DNA from: Portulaca oleracea | Lineage: Eukaryota; Streptophyta; Magnoliopsida; Caryophyllales; Portulacaceae | DNA length: 64,000 nt | Direction of reading: 5' to 3' | Assembly: GCA_029582165.1 (NCBI GenBank) | Contig: CM055870.1 | Location: 62,001 to 126,000 of the forward strand | Shown: piece after piece, positions 1-11,043 of the stretch | Layout of the letters: every line of letters begins with the position of its first letter | Position numbering within the stretch: position 1 is the stretch's first letter | Notes under the pieces: generated by a model | Databases searched by the model: none | Told to the model about the DNA's origin: nothing | Seen by the model: only the letters and a program-made list of their open reading frames with translations | Program-made: the position numbers and the translations under genes

Positions 1-180
1 CCACATTGCATATGCAAACTACTAAAGACATCTCCATATATAACACGCCAAAGTTCATATAAAACATGCCAATGTTCATAAATCATAATCTCCAATGGAA
101 CTACGAAAGGCATCTCCATATATAACACGCCAAAGTTCATAAACCATAACCTAGGTACATTTTGGTCTATTATATTGAAG

Positions 181-345
181 TCAGCTCTCAAAAATGATCT
201 TTGTTGTAGTTGATGCTTGACAAAACTCCAACAGTTGCATAGCTATATTCAATTTTCTTGACTCATATACATTATCGGCTTCAAGGGTCATTACCTCAAG
301 GACCGGAGAGATAACAATATCATCTTTACTAGCTGCAACATAACT
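181..345 (-). pseudogene. FBD-domain scrap of an F-box gene
   Basis: Read on the minus strand, this stretch encodes a degraded C-terminal FBD domain: a run reading SPVLEVMTLEADNVYESRK, then a tail like the QLLEFCQAS segment of FBD proteins, closing at a TGA at 181-183. The expected helix before it (LQLVKMILL) is present but one frame away. No F-box or leucine-rich part is visible upstream on this strand before the oppositely oriented pseudogene begins. It is best read as the last exon of a lost F-box/LRR/FBD paralogue. Confidence 0.6.
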
Positions 346-747
346 CCATCGCATGCATATGTTAGTAAGCCCTTGTTGATTTTTGTAGTTTTCAGGTGAC
401 TAAAGCAACATTCTTTCGCGATTGTTATGTTGTTGGGAAGTGGTCCAAATTCAGATACCTAAATGTTTCAGATAATCAAGATTAGATACGGTTTGATTAT
501 ACGTACTTTAAACTAGCTTTTTCATTGAGCTACAACTAGAGTAGAATCAAATGTACTCATGTACTCATTGTACATTATTATGTATACAATATGTTATATA
601 TTATATGATACTTATTATTTGTTTGTATTTACTTTTTAATCTTTATTATTTAAATTTTGCTAATTAGATGTAAAACATTTCAATTACTTGTCTTTAAATA
701 TTGATCCCTCTAGTTTTAGTTCATGGATTCGCCTCTGACTTTTACTC

Positions 748-2500
748 CTGAAAGATGCTGTCAAGATGAGTCTTCTTTCAACTCACTAGAGATATCAATG
801 GGTTCTTCTTCACCGACTTATACTTGATTCCCATTTATTTTCTACCATCTTGAAATACAAATCTCTTTCTATTTCCGGTCTTTGTCATGGTTGTAGAACT
901 TATGAGATGACAGATCAAACGCTTGCGCGTCTGAAACTTGTCGATGGTGTTATACTTCACCGTGTAGCTAGGTCCTATTCGTAAGTTTGTCATTTCCCTT
1001 CCTAACTGGTTCCCAAAAGATGCTGACATTAGTCGTTGGATTCAGTTTATATATGGTAAATTTGTGGAGGAATTCACCTTAATTCAAGAGTGCAACTATC
1101 TTCAACCGACTAGGAAAGTGTCATCATGTACGTTTTATTCTGTGTGATTCTATCATTTGAACACTTGACGCTCCATCGCTACTCTCTACCTTGCTTTCCC
1201 CCGGCATTTAGGGGCTTCCCAAGGCTTGTTTTCCTTGAACTGCATTGGCTTGGGTGTAATGGCAGAATTTTGGTTACTGACGTGGTGGAAATCTTAATGT
1301 CAAAATACCCATTGCTCAAGACCCTTGACTTGCAGTTTTTTTTAAAGAAAAGAGTTGCTTAAGTATCCGTGCTCCAAGACTTCAAACCCTGATTCTTGCT
1401 GCCTGTCTTTCTAGCTTATGTTTGGAAGATGAGACCAATAGGATAAAGATATTATCCTTTAACGTCGGATTGCTTTGCGAAGACAAACATGAACTTGAAG
1501 CTTTTTACTAGATTTCCATTCCTTGAGAAGCTCACCCTTTCTGAACGTTTTTGGAGGGTCAGTTTTTATTTTTATTTTTAAACTTAGTGGTTCTATTTCT
1601 ATCATTTGATTTTTTCCCACGAGTCTTTGATGTTATGCAGATACCCTATTACTTTGGAGCTGGATCACCACTGAAGCTAATAACATTTCCTTCTGAGTTG
1701 GGCCAATTGAAACACCTTATACTGCATAACTTAGACCATATTCGGCAAAATTAGTGTTTTAGATAGCGGATAGTGATTTATGTAGTGGATAGCGGTTTAG
1801 GCAGCGGATAGCGGTTTAAGTAACGGATAACGAATAACTGTTCAAATGATAATTGTGTTCGGTAAATTTAGCGGTTGAATTAACAGATTAATGTGAATTG
1901 ACATAAAAGGATATCCATAATTTCCAAAGATAAAATTTTCAAAGGGTATTTTTTGACCGAAAAATATGAAACGCTACTCCAAACGCTAAACGTTAACTTT
2001 ATTAGCGTTTCACAAAACGCTCCTTAAAACGCTAAACGCTACTTAAAACGCTAGCTTACTGAACACTAATATTTATGCAATTAGAGTTTTGACTTGACCA
2101 AAACGCTAAGCGCTACCCCAAACGCTATTGCCGAACACGGCCTTAGAAGTTACGAATGAAGAAGTTTTTGGTTTGTTTTTTCAGAACAACTGTCCGATAA
2201 ACTATGTTGGTTCTCTTTTGCTATTTAGGTATGCAATGTTGTTGAGACACTCATAAAATATGTTACAAGTGATAAATACTACTACCTTGGCTATCTAGAA
2301 GTGCAAAATTCTTCTGTGGCGGTGGTACTCGAAGCATCACATTACTGTTTATAAAGTTGATATTGTCATCTTCTCCGGTCCTAGAGGTAATGGAAGTCAA
2401 GTCTAATGAAAAAGACCAAGGAAAAAAGGACATAGTGAAGGATTTGTTGTAGTACTATCCTCGTGCTTCAGCTAAAGATGAGATTATTTTCAAGACCTGA
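748..2500 (+). pseudogene. F-box/LRR/FBD pseudogene, split by a MITE
   Basis: All parts of an F-box/LRR/FBD protein can be read in order but in shifting frames. An F-box piece (LKDAVKMSLLST, stop, RYQW) starts near 748; the stop sits where the family has the Trp of the WRY motif, consistent with TGG to TAG. DADISRWIQF follows near 1021-1050, then an LRR segment (FRGFPRLVFLELHWLGCN) at 1207-1260, LGQLKHLILHN near 1698-1730, a MITE at 1734-2142, and a C-terminal FBD reading IKLILSSSPVLEVMEVKS near 2350, ending at TGA 2498-2500. The intact family product would be an SCF ubiquitin-ligase substrate receptor. Several frameshifts and stops make this copy clearly dead. Its closest visible relative is the gene at 27832-29475. 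Confidence 0.85.
1734..2142. mobile_element. PIF/Harbinger-like MITE, TTA target duplication
   Basis: A 409-bp element with imperfect terminal inverted repeats (GACCATATTCGGCAAA at the left; the right end reverse-complements to GGCCGTGTTCGGCAAT). TTA flanks both sides (1731-1733 and 2143-2145), the 3-bp duplication expected of PIF/Harbinger (Tourist) MITEs. The inside carries several AGCGGATAG units and AAACGCTA units on the two arms, which are partly complementary. It has no coding capacity. It interrupts the LRR part of the F-box pseudogene. Confidence 0.8.
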
Positions 2501-3560
2501 ACCAACTTTGAACCAACAGACAATAAGTACAGTTTGTACTGTGATTGATCATGGAAGTGCACGTTCAAGGGGTATCCTTGAAAGAAACCATCTTTTGTTG
2601 CTTCTCAAGTGAAAATGATTTGTGTCAAAGACTATTTCTCAAGCTAAAGTCTAATATCGTATCTTTGGTTAGTTCCTGTCTTTTGAGTCTTGCATGCTTG
2701 TTGGACCGTTAGTACTACAGTTGTACAACGTATGTTTGTTGTAAATTCATTTTAGATTGCGGCTAGACCTTCATGTTGCGTTGCGTTTACTGTAATTTTA
2801 TTGAAAACCAGGCCTCTCGCAAACAAATATGACCTGTTTCTTTTTGTTTACCGCCTACTGCTTTCGATCCCCTTTTTTTGGGGACAATATTTCATCTATC
2901 GTGTGTTTGGATTACGAAAAAAGGAATATAAAGAAAAAATAAATTGGAAAATTTAATGGAAGATGTTTCATTTATTTGGACTGAAGAAAAAAGAATGGAA
3001 AAAAATACTTGGACAAGTGTATGAAAAATTTGGCGTAAAAAAAAATTAAAAATCTCCTCTAGAAAATGAGAGGAAAGTTGCAAGTAAAGCTATGAGCTGG
3101 TAACTTTTTGTCGAATTTTGCTTCTACAATAGCTTAAGAATAAAGTTCCCATATCTACTTTTTAACTTCGATAAATTAAAATGAAAATGGTCAGTGTTGA
3201 ATTTGATTCAACATGCTAATTATCTTGAACTTAATCCAATTTAAAAGGTTTATTTATGAATATTTAAATTGTTATAAAAATTATATGGATCTAGGTAAAT
3301 TTAGGCCAGTCAAATTTGTTTAATGTTTAATTCGGATGAGAAATTTATGTCTATATCCAGTTTTCTTTGAATGGATCCGGTCAAAACATTCGAATGGAGC
3401 TGAATTCGAATCAGAATCGAGTTTGGACAATAGACAATAGACAAATAGAATATTATGTACGAATATTGGGTGGATTCAGTCAATGTCACAATCATATTCA
3501 AATAAAACCGGGTTTAAAGCGGGTTGGACAAATTCGGGACAAAAAGTCGTTGTTTGCTAT
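2501..3560. other. AT-rich intergenic DNA without a recognised gene
   Basis: I see no credible coding region. Short open frames here (for example at 2892-3083 and 3367-3633) have low-complexity translations and no family motif. The stretch near 2900-3060 begins GTGTTTGGATTACG, a style common at the ends of small DNA transposons, but I could not find a matching second end. Confidence 0.4.
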
Positions 3561-3564
3561 CGAC

Positions 3565-3918
3565 TTGAATGCTCATAACATATCTTATGCAATGTTCATA
3601 ATTTGTAACATTGATGCTCATAAATCTATATAACAATGTTCATAAATTATAATCACAACGCACAGTCGCACATATCATGTCCCATGCAATGTTCATAATT
3701 TGTAATATGAATGCTCATAAATGTATACTACAATGCTCATAAACTTTGACCACACCGCTCATATCATATGCAAAATTCATAATTTGTAACGTGGATGCTC
3801 ATAAATTTTATTACAATGTTCATAAACTATAACCACAATGCTCATAACATATTTCTTGCAATGTTCATAATTTGTGAAGTGAATGCTCATAAATCTATAG
3901 TACAATGCTCATAAACTA
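3565..3918. repeat. Degenerate array of AATG(C/T)TCATAA units
   Basis: About 14 copies of an 11-13 bp core, alternating mostly between CAATGTTCATAA and GAATGCTCATAA, spaced roughly 15-35 bp apart. The intervening words also recur (ATTTGTAA, AACTATAA, ACATATC). The same core recurs at 9592-9990 and more weakly at 50-140. No coding potential is visible. It looks like the tandem-repeat interior of a non-autonomous element, but no ends could be assigned. Confidence 0.7.
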
Positions 3919-4287
3919 TTTTTTATTGAAAATTTACCTAAAAGTTCAAAAAAAATTATAAAATAATAAAAAATATAATGAAAATAACAAATAAAAATAA
4001 AAATAAAATAAATAAATGGAAAGTATACTTAAACTGGACTAAAAAACAAAGTGTATTGCAATATTGGACACAGGAAAAAGCTTATTATATTTTTAAAATA
4101 AAAAATAAAAAAAGAAAATAAAAAAAAGAAAAGAAAAAGGGAAACAAGCAAATGGCATGCACATGGCAGTCGAGGCGCATGGAACATTGAAAGTCCGAGC
4201 GCACAATCGTTTTTTTAAACATAACTTTTTGGAGTAAAAAAAGCTTTTTGATACTAATCAGTATTTTTGATCCATAAAACAGTTTGT

Positions 4288-4413
4288 ATAGTGTTTGGTA
4301 AAGAATTTTTTGATGTGACAGTTTGGACTCAACAAATTGTTTTTCAAAAAGCTATTTCAAATAGCTTTTTAATAATAGTTATTTCTAAAACAACTTACTT
4401 TACCAAACACTAT
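4288..4413. mobile_element. Small inverted-repeat element
   Basis: A perfect 16-bp inverted repeat (ATAGTGTTTGGTAAAG at 4288-4303 and its complement at 4398-4413) encloses about 94 bp that is also partly self-complementary around AAAAAGCTATTT. This is the organisation of a MITE or of a MITE core. The true ends may lie further out, since sequence to about 4490 resembles hAT-type MITE termini. No target duplication was identified. Confidence 0.55.
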
Positions 4414-4883
4414 TACTGCAAATTTAAACTACTAAGTCAAAAAACTAATTCAAATAGCTAACTACTAACAACTGATTGCCAACTAGGACCTATTTTTGGA
4501 AAAGAGTGATTATTGTAGGGATTCACCTATAAATTTGAAGTTCCACATCAGAAGATTAAAATAAAAGGACATGATATATAACTCAAGTTGGCTACTCTTT
4601 AGTCTCTTTTGATACCAATTGATTTTAAAATGGAATTTCACATTACTTGTTACCATGGATCTAGATTGAAATATGCTCTCTCCTTATATCTCTTCTTAAC
4701 ACAATTGATTTTAAAATGGAACTTCACATTACTTGTTCCCAATGAATGTAATGCTTTGTTAAGTGAAAATAATATCATTATATTCATGGCAAAAAATATT
4801 TATGATAGGTGCCTAGAATGGTTAAAGTCTTGCATTGAAGACCACGAAAATTCAAGGAACACTCATAGTAGGTGCTTGAAAAG

Positions 4884-5440
4884 GGGTTTTTTTGCAATTT
4901 GGACCCCAAACTTTAGAGGTATTTATTTTCTAAACCCTTAGTTTTCAACATTAATTTTTTAGACCCTAGAGTTTGTAGGCTGAATAAAAAAGGACCTTAA
5001 ATTTTGTGAGTTGAAGAAAAAGGTTTCTGTCTCGTTCTTTGTTTCCATCCCATGTTTGAATTTATCTTCCGATTGATGTCAAACTTCAGGACTATGGTTA
5101 AAACTAATATTGAAGCTATAATACACATCTCTTATTCATGTCGGGGCTACTTAGACCCCTGAGTACAGAGGTTTAAGTAACTCTAACATGAATAGGAGAT
5201 GTTTATTATAACTTTAATATCAGTTTTAACCTTAGTTTCGAAGTTTGACACCAATCGGGAGAGAAATTCAAACATGGAAAGAAAAAGAAAAATGGGAAAC
5301 GTGCTTTATTTTTAACCCACAAACTTTAGGGCCCTTTTTCTTCAACCTACAAACTTTAGGGTCCAAAAAATTAAAGTTGAAAACCAAGGGTTCAGAAAAG
5401 AAATACCCCTAAAATTCGGGGTCCAAAATGCAAATAACCC
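4884..5440. mobile_element. Foldback MITE of a Mutator-like family, copy 1
   Basis: The ends are long inverted repeats: the left begins GGG and continues to GCAATTTGGACCCC, and the right closes with GTCCAAAATGCAAATAACCC. A second, inner inverted pair surrounds the centre (CACATCTCTTATTCATGTCG against an arm reading ACATGAATAGGAGATG), so nearly the whole 557 bp can fold as one hairpin. Flanks 4875-4883 (CTTGAAAAG) and 5441-5449 (CTTGAAATG) agree at 8 of 9 bases, fitting the 9-bp duplication of Mutator-like elements. Related copies lie at 13179-13747 and 44642-45143, with one-ended pieces at 16013-16145 and about 25010-25070. Confidence 0.75.
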
Positions 5441-5618
5441 CTTGAAATGGTGCTATTGGAGACGAAATGCATGGCATAAAGTTAATCCAAGTGCCATAAG
5501 CAAGCAGTAATTTCCAGAATTATTGTATACATTAGCCCTTATAAAGTTATAATTTGTGGTTTATAAGTTTAAAATTTGAGTGAGCGGACAATGTCAGTAG
5601 GGTTGCAGTTAGTATGTA

Positions 5619-5865
5619 CTACCTCTGTCTCTGATTGTATGTCACAAAAAGTAACCCATCAAAACTAATAAATATGGAGAGTAGGGTGAATGTTTTCAAA
5701 TTACCAAAAATATCCTTAATAACGCCCTTGAAATGAGGTAAATAATTTATTTCTTATGGGTAGAATTTGTATTATGATTGTTGAAAATGTAAAAATTAGG
5801 TAATTTGACAAATAAAAAGGATAAGCTAATTAGGAAATTTGACAATTATTTAGTGACGGATGTAG
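5619..5865. mobile_element. Stowaway-like MITE
   Basis: Terminal inverted repeats of the CTACCTCNGT type (left CTACCTCTGTCTC; the right end reverse-complements to CTACATCCGTCAC) are flanked by TA dinucleotides at 5617-5618 and 5866-5867. The element is 247 bp, AT-rich and noncoding, as expected for Tc1/mariner-derived Stowaway elements. Confidence 0.7.
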
Positions 5866-5869
5866 TACT

Positions 5870-6300
5870 TATGTATTGTTCTACCAAGAAATCAAGGCAT
5901 ACATACCATCCATTCATTTCAACATGCACTATCAACCAACGTGTATAATGAATAAGCTTCACATTCCAAATGTTTTCAGTACACAACTTTTATGCCTTCT
6001 AAAGAAGCCATCATCAGAAATATATGTGCAACACAATAAACATTACATTAGACAGAAAATGCTATGTTTTCTACAAAAGTAAAGATAGATGAATTGACCA
6101 GATAGCAAGGTCATGCTTTTAGCTAGAGCCAAATAACACTTTCCTGATCAAAAGCTACAAGATAAATGATCAACACAACAAACAGAATAGGAGATGCATA
6201 TATAGTATTTAGCATGCAAAATTGGAAATTGAATAAACCATTTCCGGCACAGTACCAGAAAATTCACTATATAATGACAGAGTAAAATGAATGATCTCAA
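5870..6300. other. Noncoding flank 3' of the F-box pseudogene
   Basis: AT-rich sequence downstream (minus-strand sense) of the second F-box locus. An FBD exon would be expected here if that locus were complete, but I could not read FBD motifs in any frame. The gene is therefore probably truncated at its 3' side. Confidence 0.4.
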
Positions 6301-6308
6301 CTATAACA

Positions 6309-7822
6309 TTAACAACTGAAGAAAAAATAATCTTCCAACACACCAAAACTCTCTATCCACACATCGTAATAAGCAAATAATAAAGGAAATGACCAACGGA
6401 GAATCAAGTAGTATTGTACTAATACTAAGATGCTCCAAATGGCGTGGGAGTTGGGACTGAAAGAAATCGAAGTGGAGACAGACTGCAAGACAGTATACTC
6501 GAGCCTATCGGGGAAGATGAAAGTCGAACTAGCAGTGGGGATGATTATTAATGACTGCCTTCGATTAGTAGAAAAGTTTGATTCTGTATGGTTTTTCCAT
6601 ATTAATAGAGATTGCAATAAGGTAGCGCATACGGTAATTAAGTAGAATTGCAACTATCAATCGTTAAAAAACTTGGTTTGGTGTATGCCCATCGAAGGTT
6701 GCTGAATTGGAAGCTTCTGATGTGACAAGTCTAGTTTCAACTTAATGAATGACCGGTGGCGGTTTTCTTCAAAAAAAAAGATGCTCCAAATGATTCAATT
6801 CATCGGCAATAGACTTTCAGGTCCAACTCCCTCAAACCTTTTCATCTGCAAAAAATAAAAAATAAAAAATAGAAGTAAAGTTGTGAACAGCAAATACACA
6901 AAACTATAGGAGACAAAACAGTTTATTGAAAATCCGGCTATCACTTACCCTCCAAAATTCATACCAAAGATCCATCTTCTGAACTTTAGACAAGCACGTA
7001 AAAAACTCCCTCATGTTGTGCCCACGTAATATCGTCAAGGAACAAACGATTAATATTTTTGGTTTCTTCCAAGTAAAAGCAAGGAAGGCCATCCACACTC
7101 AAGGTATGAAGTTTAGGAGCACATATGTGAAGACAATATCTTTTAAGTCCATACGTGCGGGCTATAGTTCTCACACGTATGTCTAGGGTTTGAAGCATTG
7201 GGCATTTGGGAATTAAAAACCCTAAGGCGTTTGCCTCAGTTTTACAACCAACCATACTAACCGAAAGTTGGATGAGGCGGGGGAAACCGCTAAACATAGT
7301 TGACAAATTAGGTGGAAGACGACAACCTTTAAGTTCCAAGGACGTTAAGTTATGGAATCCTATGTTAGAAAACAAACACAAAGGGAGTTTTCTATTGACA
7401 ACATAACCGGCATCTAGGATTAATTCATTAACGAATTTCCTAGAAAGAACGTGAACCCACTTGCTAATATAAACTTCATGTGCGATGATCCAGTCAGGAA
7501 CATGGAGAACAAACTTATCAATTGAGCCAACGTGACAAAGAAGAATGTGGTCGACTATAGCTGAGTAATTTTTTGACAGTACTTCATCATAATCTAAATC
7601 ACAAAAACGAAATGTCAAATATTTCTCATTCAGTTGGTCGAAAAAGCGCTCATCAAGTATGAGTTGGGAAAGACGTGACCAATTATATCTCCACTCTGTT
7701 GACAGTAAGCTCGTCCTAACTGCATCTTTGAGAGGTAACAATCTTAGAATGTTGTCAATAACTTCAGCAGGGAGGTTGGAAATTCTATCTACAACATGAA
7801 TTTCTTTGGTACTTGCCTCCAT
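6309..7822 (-). pseudogene. F-box/LRR gene, frameshifted and LINE-interrupted
   Basis: Exon 1 (7822-6949) encodes an F-box at residues 12-48 (DRISNLPAEVIDNILRLLPL, then LSTEWRYNW), followed by leucine-rich segments (LTSLELKGCRLPPNL, FSGFPRLIQLSVSM, CPMLQTLDIRV, APKLHTLSVDGL). Near residue 267 the frame breaks at a CCC run (7021-7023) and continues one base off as EFFTCLSKVQKMDLWYEFWR. A donor GTAAGTG follows at 6948, an acceptor TTTGCAG at 6851-6848, then exon 2 (MKRFEGVGPESLLPMN). Exon 2 then shifts frame and is cut by a LINE fragment at 6442-6777. Beyond it, 6426-6309 still reads as an LRR-like tail. The intact product would bind SKP1 in an SCF ligase. No FBD was found. The first break could be a sequencing error; the LINE insertion is real damage. 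Confidence 0.8.
6442..6777 (+). mobile_element. 5'-truncated LINE with RNase H tail and 15-bp target duplication
   Basis: A 336-bp non-LTR retrotransposon 3' end. It encodes the C-terminal part of an RNase H-like domain (frame to 6645: LGLKEIEVETDCKTVYSSL, then FFHINRDCNKVAH), followed by about 120 bp of 3' UTR and a poly(A) run ending near 6779. Identical 15-bp flanks AAGATGCTCCAAATG occur at 6427-6441 and 6778-6792, a clean target duplication. The first ATG of the open frame (6430) lies inside the duplicated target sequence, so it is not a LINE start codon. The target is exon 2 of the F-box locus on the other strand. Confidence 0.9.
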
Positions 7823-9160
7823 AAACCCTAATTAAAATGTAACAAAGAACAGGAGGTACACAAGTGATGGAATATGAAAATGAACCTTATAATTAGTTAG
7901 TTTAGATCTGTTTATTTCTGTTTCCACTAAATTTGGCGAGTTTTACTAAGTTGAGACTTGAGACATCTTCTGATTTTCCAAACTTATTTAATTAATTTTG
8001 TTGACGTTTTCTTTATAACATTTAATTAAATTTGTATTTACTAGATTTAGCTAGCTTATGGGTTGAGAATCTTAATTTTCTAAAAAATTTACTAAATTTA
8101 GCCCGCCTTATATTTTTCTGAAGCAGCACTTAACTTATTATATAATTTCTAAAGAAAATACTATAAAACAAAATAAAAATTCTCACAATATATTTGGCCA
8201 TCAAAATTTATCCCCTCCGATTTGTAACTAGCTAACATACCAAATCACTGTGAATAGTTAACTTCACAGATTATTAATCTTGTGAAAAAATTAACAATTT
8301 AAGAAAATATTGCGCTTAGTTGTCAATTTTTCCTCTAATATAACGATGCATATCTTGTTAGCATTCACAAAGCATTGTTAGCAAATAATAAAACGAAAAA
8401 TATAATAAAAATTCAACACAAGTAATTAATATGAAAAAGCTCAAACCGAAAAAAACCCACGAATGATGCACTATCAGTTAAGGCCATGACAGTTATAGAT
8501 ATTGGAGTAAGGGGTGTCCACTAATTATAATAACTATCATTACATATATTTTAAGTATCTAATAATTCTCCCAATATACAATCGAGTAATATATAATAGA
8601 CTATTTACATTTTTTTATACATATATAGTAGGGTTATTGTATTAAATTGGACACAATTATTGATATTTTGGGCCGTTATTTAATTAGATGTTTACTCAAC
8701 ATAAATATAGAATATCCTCCCAATGTATAATTGATTTTTTAAAAATTTTTCTGGGTTTGGGCCATCCATTGACACCCTTGGATCTAATACAAATCCGCCA
8801 GAAGTTAGGGACACTGAGATTACTGGTCAATCTCTTGTGGTTAGATGAAGCACTCTTAATTACGATACCAATAAGCTAACATGCTAACACAATTAATTAG
8901 GGTTAATAGAATTTTTGGCAGCCAATGAATTACAAAAAAGTGACTAACAAATCAACAACTTAATTTTCACTCAATCTCTTCTGATCTGCTCCTCATGCCA
9001 TAGAGATTAGAGATCAACCCAAGTTTAGTCTCAACATTCAACAATATACATATGTAAGGGTTTAGATATCTCTGCCTCAACCAAAATTAGTTCAAAATTG
9101 CGGAAAGAAATGAGTTATTCCATAAGTCTCGATCAATCTCTACATGCATATCAGCACTCC
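7823..9160. other. AT-rich intergenic DNA
   Basis: Upstream (minus-strand sense) of the F-box pseudogene. It would hold that gene's promoter, but no clear TATA element at a sensible distance was singled out. Nothing else with coding or repeat structure was recognised. Confidence 0.4.
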
Positions 9161-9167
9161 GATAATA

Positions 9168-10369
9168 CTCCCGAGAGCACCGTGCATGGTGTGCCCATCC
9201 CTTTTTATGTTTTTATTTTTGTTTTTTTTTTGTTTTTATTTTTGTTTTTGTTTTTTTATTTGTTTTGTTTTAATTAATTTTTTTAATGCAATATTTTATT
9301 TCAGAAAAATGATAAATACTAATTCGCTCATCAAATTTTACAGATACAATAAGTGTACAATAGTGCTCATAAAACTCAACAATAATCATGTAATATTCTT
9401 ACCTCTAATACCACAATCGTACACCCGGGAGCACATTGCTCCATTGCACCCAACTTTTTTATTTTCAGTTTTCTTAAAAAAATTTAATTTTGATGTTTTA
9501 GAATTTTTTTAATCATTATAAAATGCTCATAAAAAATATGTGAATGCTCGGGTGTCCCCAATCCCCGACCCCTCCTCCATTTTTATTTACTACAATGCTC
9601 ATAAATCAGTGTATGAATGCTTATAAACCTAAACTATAATGTTTATAAACCAATATATAAATGCTCATAAAACAGTCGATTAATGTTCATAACCAGTATA
9701 GGGAAAGTCATGTGCAATGAAAAAATGCAATCACGTCTATATAAGAATGCTTACAACCTATAATAGTCTTGCGCATACCATATCTCATACAATGTTTATA
9801 ATTTGTCATGTTGATGCTCATAAATATATTTTATAATGCTCATAAATTAGTATACGAATGTTCATAAACTAGTATATAAATGCTCATAAACCATTATATG
9901 AATATTCATAAATAAGTAGATAAATATCCATAACCTCCAATACGAATGCTCATAAATTAGTAGATGAATGTTAAGAAAGTTAAACCACAATGTTCATAAT
10001 TTTTCAAATGAATATTTTGTGAATTGAAGGAATCTGCTAGAGAGAAAAAAATGACTAAAAAATATAGATATTGTATCCAAAAGCAAAAATACAAAAAAAA
10101 ACAAAAAAAAAAGAAAATAATAAAATTATTAAAAAAAATGAAATTAACGTTGCAGCATGAGATTAAACCATTGATTGTATTGTGGGTTCTTTCTTCCACA
10201 TAACATGACATACAAAAGTATAAGCTACATCTTTCTTTCACGTTGTACCACTGATTGTTAAGGAAAATTTAAAAAATAAAAGGATTTGCTGTCGGTGTCT
10301 TCAAATTAATGATTGGACTGTGGAAGTCATTCTTGGCTTGGGTGCACGAGAATATAATGCTCTCGGGAG
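9168..10369. repeat. Region bounded by inverted CTCCCGAGAGCA motifs
   Basis: The 12-mer CTCCCGAGAGCA at 9168-9179 recurs inverted at 10358-10369. A third related terminus (CCCGGGAGCACATTGCTCC, then TGCACCCAAC) lies at 9424-9455, in the same orientation as the first. The inside contains a T-rich tract (9198-9290), the TCATAA-unit array (9592-9990) and an A-rich tract (10085-10137). This could be a nested pair of transposons sharing one family of ends. No target duplication was established, so the boundaries are provisional. Confidence 0.4.
9592..9990. repeat. Second degenerate TCATAA-unit array
   Basis: More than a dozen copies of the AATGCTCATAA / AATGTTCATAA core, many followed by words such as ATTAGTATACGAATG or CAGTATATAAATG, giving a loose period near 25-30 bp. 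The unit is the same as in the array at 3565-3918. It lies between the inverted GAGAGCA motifs described for 9168-10369. Confidence 0.65.
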
Positions 10370-10373
10370 CATG

Positions 10374-11040
10374 ATCGAATTTTTACAAGCCTATGAACAT
10401 GAACTTCGCGAAGTAGCCACAAAATATCGCAGAAGTGCGTACGTAACTCCTTCAAATGGATCATAGACAAACTAATTAAGGATTTTGGTATTGATGGTTT
10501 TGTACTTCTCATTAGTATCTCAAGAATCAAAAAACGATTTTGATGCTTTCATAATCATCACATGCATGCATGCTGCTTCATTCTATTCAGTATTTTGCTT
10601 TACTGTTGGATGAAGTCTTGAGATGCATCAGCTTTACAAGCTCTAACATAATGAAATCACTGTCGTGAAGACTTAAAATTCACTGGGATAAGATGTTAGA
10701 TAATTGGGATTGATGAGAGTTTTATTAAGGCCTGAATGAAATCACTGTTTTTAAGATAAGATTTGCAGCTAATGCAAAATTATATCTTCAAGATACAATC
10801 AAGCTTTTTGGATCTATTCTAATATAATAATCAATCCTCTATTCTCTCCATGTGGGACAACAATAAGAAATAATATATTTATTTTCCTTAAGAGTTGGAA
10901 ACTCTAGTAATCTATCTATATGGAACAAGCTAGGAGCACTTCTAACTTTTACTAACTATTTAACATAATAGACGTACAGATCATTCATACAAAGCAATAC
11001 ACAGAGTACGTAGTATTTTCGACCCATGCATCATATATTC
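10374..11040. other. Intergenic flank 3' of GLP1
   Basis: Downstream sequence of the minus-strand germin-like gene GLP1, presumably with its 3' UTR near 11040. A short open frame on the minus strand at 10327-10530 has no recognisable family motif and is not called as a gene. Confidence 0.4.
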
Positions 11041-11043
11041 ATA

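Noticed and set aside
3565..3918. CRISPR-like array of repeats
   Set aside because: Units are short, degenerate and irregularly spaced, and the sequence is plant nuclear DNA.
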